From contig CM066308.1 in the NCBI GenBank assembly GCA_033807695.1, positions 3,410,001-3,474,000 on the forward strand: a DNA stretch of 64,000 nucleotides, in the 5' to 3' direction. Positions 61,276 through 64,000 of this stretch are shown here, in pieces; within the stretch, counting starts at the first letter, position 1; each line of letters begins with the position of its first letter. The notes under the pieces are model-generated. The model searched no databases. It was not told the origin of the DNA and saw only the letters and a list, made by a program, of their open reading frames with translations. The position numbers and the translations under genes were made by a program. The stretch comes from Daedaleopsis sinensis. Taxonomy: Eukaryota > Basidiomycota > Agaricomycetes > Polyporales > Polyporaceae.

Positions 61276-64000
61276 ATGGCATCAGTGGCGAACCCTCCCC
61301 ACGATCTCTTTGACCTGGTCAAACACGCCGTCGACCACCACAAAGTCGACCGCAAGGTAGACGGGAAGGAACATCCGTCGACCCCGCCGCTGGCTCAACC
61401 GCTTGCAGTATGTCCATCTTTGCGCTAGGAATGTACTAGAGACATACTTGCATACAGGAGGACCCAGGCCCCTCTAACCCTGACCACGAACAACATCCAC
61501 ACGCCGACAGACCTTGGAAGGACGACGGGCAGGACGGGGGGCAACGCCTTGAAGGGAACGGGGGTATAAATGAAGTGCGTGAAGCCCTTAGCAGCTGCAG
61601 GTCATCCTTTTCTTACCGATCGCGAATACAGCCTAACGGAGACCATCCCGGTACGAAACCAAAGGATGCGGCCAAAGCACAACCCGAGAAGCTTCGTCTG
61701 AACAACCAGCAACAGGTGTGTACTGATTCTCCCCGCATGATACGATAGTTCTCATATGTCTGCAGACACCAACCCAGCAGGATCGCTCTAGCGAAGCCTC
61801 TCCCAAGTCGCCAAAGTCATTCCACGCCTCCAGATCCATCGATGACCACTCCTATCCCCATCGCAATGTTCCCATGTCTAGCTATCGGTCTCCGCCCCCA
61901 GGCACTCCACAGCAGCGGACGGGTCCTCCACGCTCCATCTCGTACAACTACTCTGTTTCCAGTGCCCAGGGACACGGGTTCTCGCCGCCTCAATCACGGC
62001 AGAACAGCTCGCATATAGACTCTCACATCGACGAGGACCCGGACCGAGTGTTCGACTTCCCTCCAGTCAGCTCTCCGTTCAGAGGCGCTCTCGAATATGA
62101 GGACCCAGAGCAACGCAAGCGTGAACGGTCCATTGCCGAGCACAAGCACAAACGGCGCGAGAGCTACTTCTACGACGCCCCATGGAACCCGAAGAAATGG
62201 CTGACCGACTCCCCTAGGGAAACCCCCCGGGAAGAGCTGCCTCAGTTCGATTTCTCGCCTGACGAGCGCACCGAAGGCCCGCACGAGGCGGCGGAAGACA
62301 GCCAACAGCTAGAAGCAGTACCATCAGAGCCAACCTCAGCTCAATCGCCGGGCACGCCACGCCTGCGTCAATCGCGCTCCATGCCGCACATACCGCCTGA
62401 GACCCGTAGTCCTACGACACCTAAATGGGGAAGGCTCAAGTCTCTCTTGCCTCACATCGCTGCTAAAGCACATCATCCTCCACCCTCTGCGGTAGCGCCT
62501 GCCAACGTTAACATTACGGACGAGCTCATCACTGGTGGACTCGCAACGCTGATACCTCGTTTGTGGTTTGAGCGCGATGACCGGGGACATCGACGCGTTC
62601 CAGCCCTATTTCACCGGCTACGCATCCGCGTCAGCGACAGTCTACACCCGCTTCATGGGAACAAGGCTGTCTTCCGGATCGAGTGTGAGTACGCCGGAGC
62701 AGTCAGATGGGTTGTCTATCGCCAGCTTCGAGAGTTCCTTTCTCTGCATACCCACTATACTCTATCTAATGCATATAGCCGTAACATCGAGACACTACCG
62801 GAATTCCCGCTTACTTGTAAGTGCCCATAATCTCAAACATGCGGCGTAACTATTGACCATGCTATAGCTCTACCGTACTTCAAGTTCCTAAAGGAAAGAG
62901 GAAACGAAGTTGGACGAGCTGATTTCGCTCGACTGCAACGCGAAACGATCGAAAACTACCTCATCGGACTCATTCGCGCAGTTGTATGTTGTCCTTGACT
63001 CATGCCACGTCTACACTTGCTCATGCTTCCACAGATGTTCAACCCAAGCGTGAACCGGCTATCCAGCTTCCTCGAGTTTGGAGCTCTAACTATTGCCCTC
63101 GCGCAATCTGGAGGTTCGCAATACAAGGCGGGATTCATGCGTCTTGAAGCGGTTAATCCCAAAGCCTCATTCGGGAGGAAGGCAGCTGGCTGGCGCGAGA
63201 AGAAGAAACCGCGCTGGTGTGCCGTACGAGAGAGCTATCTTGTTGCCATGGAGGAAATGGGAGAAGTAAGCAACCTCGTCATGTATGGAATCCAGCTAAC
63301 GCTCCATCATAGCTTACTGTGTGGGACGTCTTTATGATCGACCAAGACTTTGCGATCGAACGGCCAACACGTTACTATCGCCAAGGGTTGCATCTCTTGC
63401 ATTTGGACGTGCACGACGATGATCAGAAAGACGAGGCGGAGGTCATGGCGAATGGACACCTGAAGGCGAAGGTGGAGCATAACTCCCACCCGCGCAGACG
63501 TGTAGGATCTACCGTCGGGTCTATCAAGAGCTCAATCTCGAAGTTCTTGCACGTTGGAACGCACAAGAGCCACGCACATCCCAGCGGTCGACATAGCACG
63601 TCCGCGAACAATCTCGCTGTTGATGGTCACCCCCGCCCTTCTCATGACGTTGAATCCTCGTCGGATTCTTCGAGCAGCATATCCGGCCCTTCCACGCGCC
63701 CAATGACACCCATGCTGGACCCGTCGACAAATACGAACCCGCTTGGGGACCATGACGCGGAACATGACGCCAACGAGCACCGAGGCGCCGCCCAACACCA
63801 GAACAGGAGCACGAAGGACGTGTCGAAGCATGTGTTTTACGTCGTGAACTCTCAGACAAGGCTGAAGCTATACGCCAAGAACGAACGGCAGATGATGCAG
63901 TGGATCGCGGCCTTTGAGAAGGTCGCGAGGGAGAGCCACTACACGGGCAAGAACCGGTTCGATAGTTTCGCGCCGATTCGGCTCAACGTTGCTGCGCAAT
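61276..64000 (+). CDS. PLD1: Phospholipase D1, N-terminal part (cut by window edge)
   Basis: Fungal PLD1/Spo14-type phosphatidylcholine-hydrolysing phospholipase D, making phosphatidic acid at membranes. Only the N-terminal regulatory half is present. The start MASVANPPHDLFDLVKHAVD is followed by a long disordered region. A PX domain follows (RLRIRVSDSLHPLHGNKAVF, WVVYRQLREFLSLH, LPEFPLT, then SLPYFKFL after an intron). A PH domain is next (GFMRLEAVNPKASFGRKAAG, KPRWCAVRESYLVAM, then VWDVFMIDQDF, with a long Ser-rich insert, resuming FYVVNSQTRLKLYAKNERQM, MQWIAAFEKVA). The last residues RFDSFAPIRLNVAAQ sit directly before the first catalytic domain of this family. The HKD motifs lie beyond the window. 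Introns are short GT-AG (about 61408, 61713, 62817, 62983 and 63267). Confidence 0.88.

Overview
The window looks like nuclear DNA of an agaricomycete (mushroom-forming basidiomycete), probably a wood-decay lineage. Genes are broken by many introns of about 50-75 bp. They include families typical of this group: a Plavaka (CACTA-type) transposase, DUF6532 and DUF6589 proteins, a fungal RecQ-like helicase, a polyporopepsin-like aspartic protease, a P450 and a GH15-CBM20 glucoamylase. All calls were made by reading the sequence. No database search was run.

Region 1 (about 1-15.5 kb) is a nested mobile-element structure and the most interesting part. The outer element (332-15535) has imperfect terminal inverted repeats of about 150 bp and is flanked by a perfect 9-bp direct repeat. 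It carries two divergently transcribed, apparently intact genes: a 1020-aa RecQ-like DEAH-box helicase on the minus strand and a 1177-aa DUF6589 protein on the plus strand. Their start codons are 229 bp apart. A second transposon (about 3545-10962, Plavaka type, 7.4 kb) sits inside intron 1 of the helicase. It has its own inverted repeats, an intact 1090-aa transposase and a DUF6532 companion gene. Removing it and one copy of its target duplication restores an ordinary intron of about 60 bp, and all five helicase exons join in frame.

Region 2 (15.8-30.6 kb) holds host genes: a two-helix membrane protein, a secreted glucoamylase, a secreted aspartic protease and a cytochrome P450, then a URC1/GTP-cyclohydrolase-II-like uracil catabolism gene. 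Glucoamylase and protease converge; both have signal peptides and TATA boxes.

Region 3 (31.7-34.1 kb) is an unrecognised gene with an internal duplication, split by an 840-bp GC-rich inverted-repeat (MITE or foldback-like) element.

Region 4 (34.8-64 kb) is gene-dense housekeeping DNA. It has a membrane protein, a DHR2/DHX33-like RNA helicase, a full-size ABCB transporter, the ribosome-biogenesis GTPase BMS1 and a Ppc89/Cep57-like spindle-pole protein. It continues with a TIGR04076-like small protein, an apparent SET-domain/TAD3 (tRNA adenosine deaminase subunit) fusion, a PHD-finger protein, and the 5' part of phospholipase D1 running off the right edge. Several neighbours are divergent pairs with short shared promoters (BMS1/Ppc89-like, PHD/PLD1, membrane protein/DHR2).

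No tRNA, rRNA or CRISPR array was recognised.
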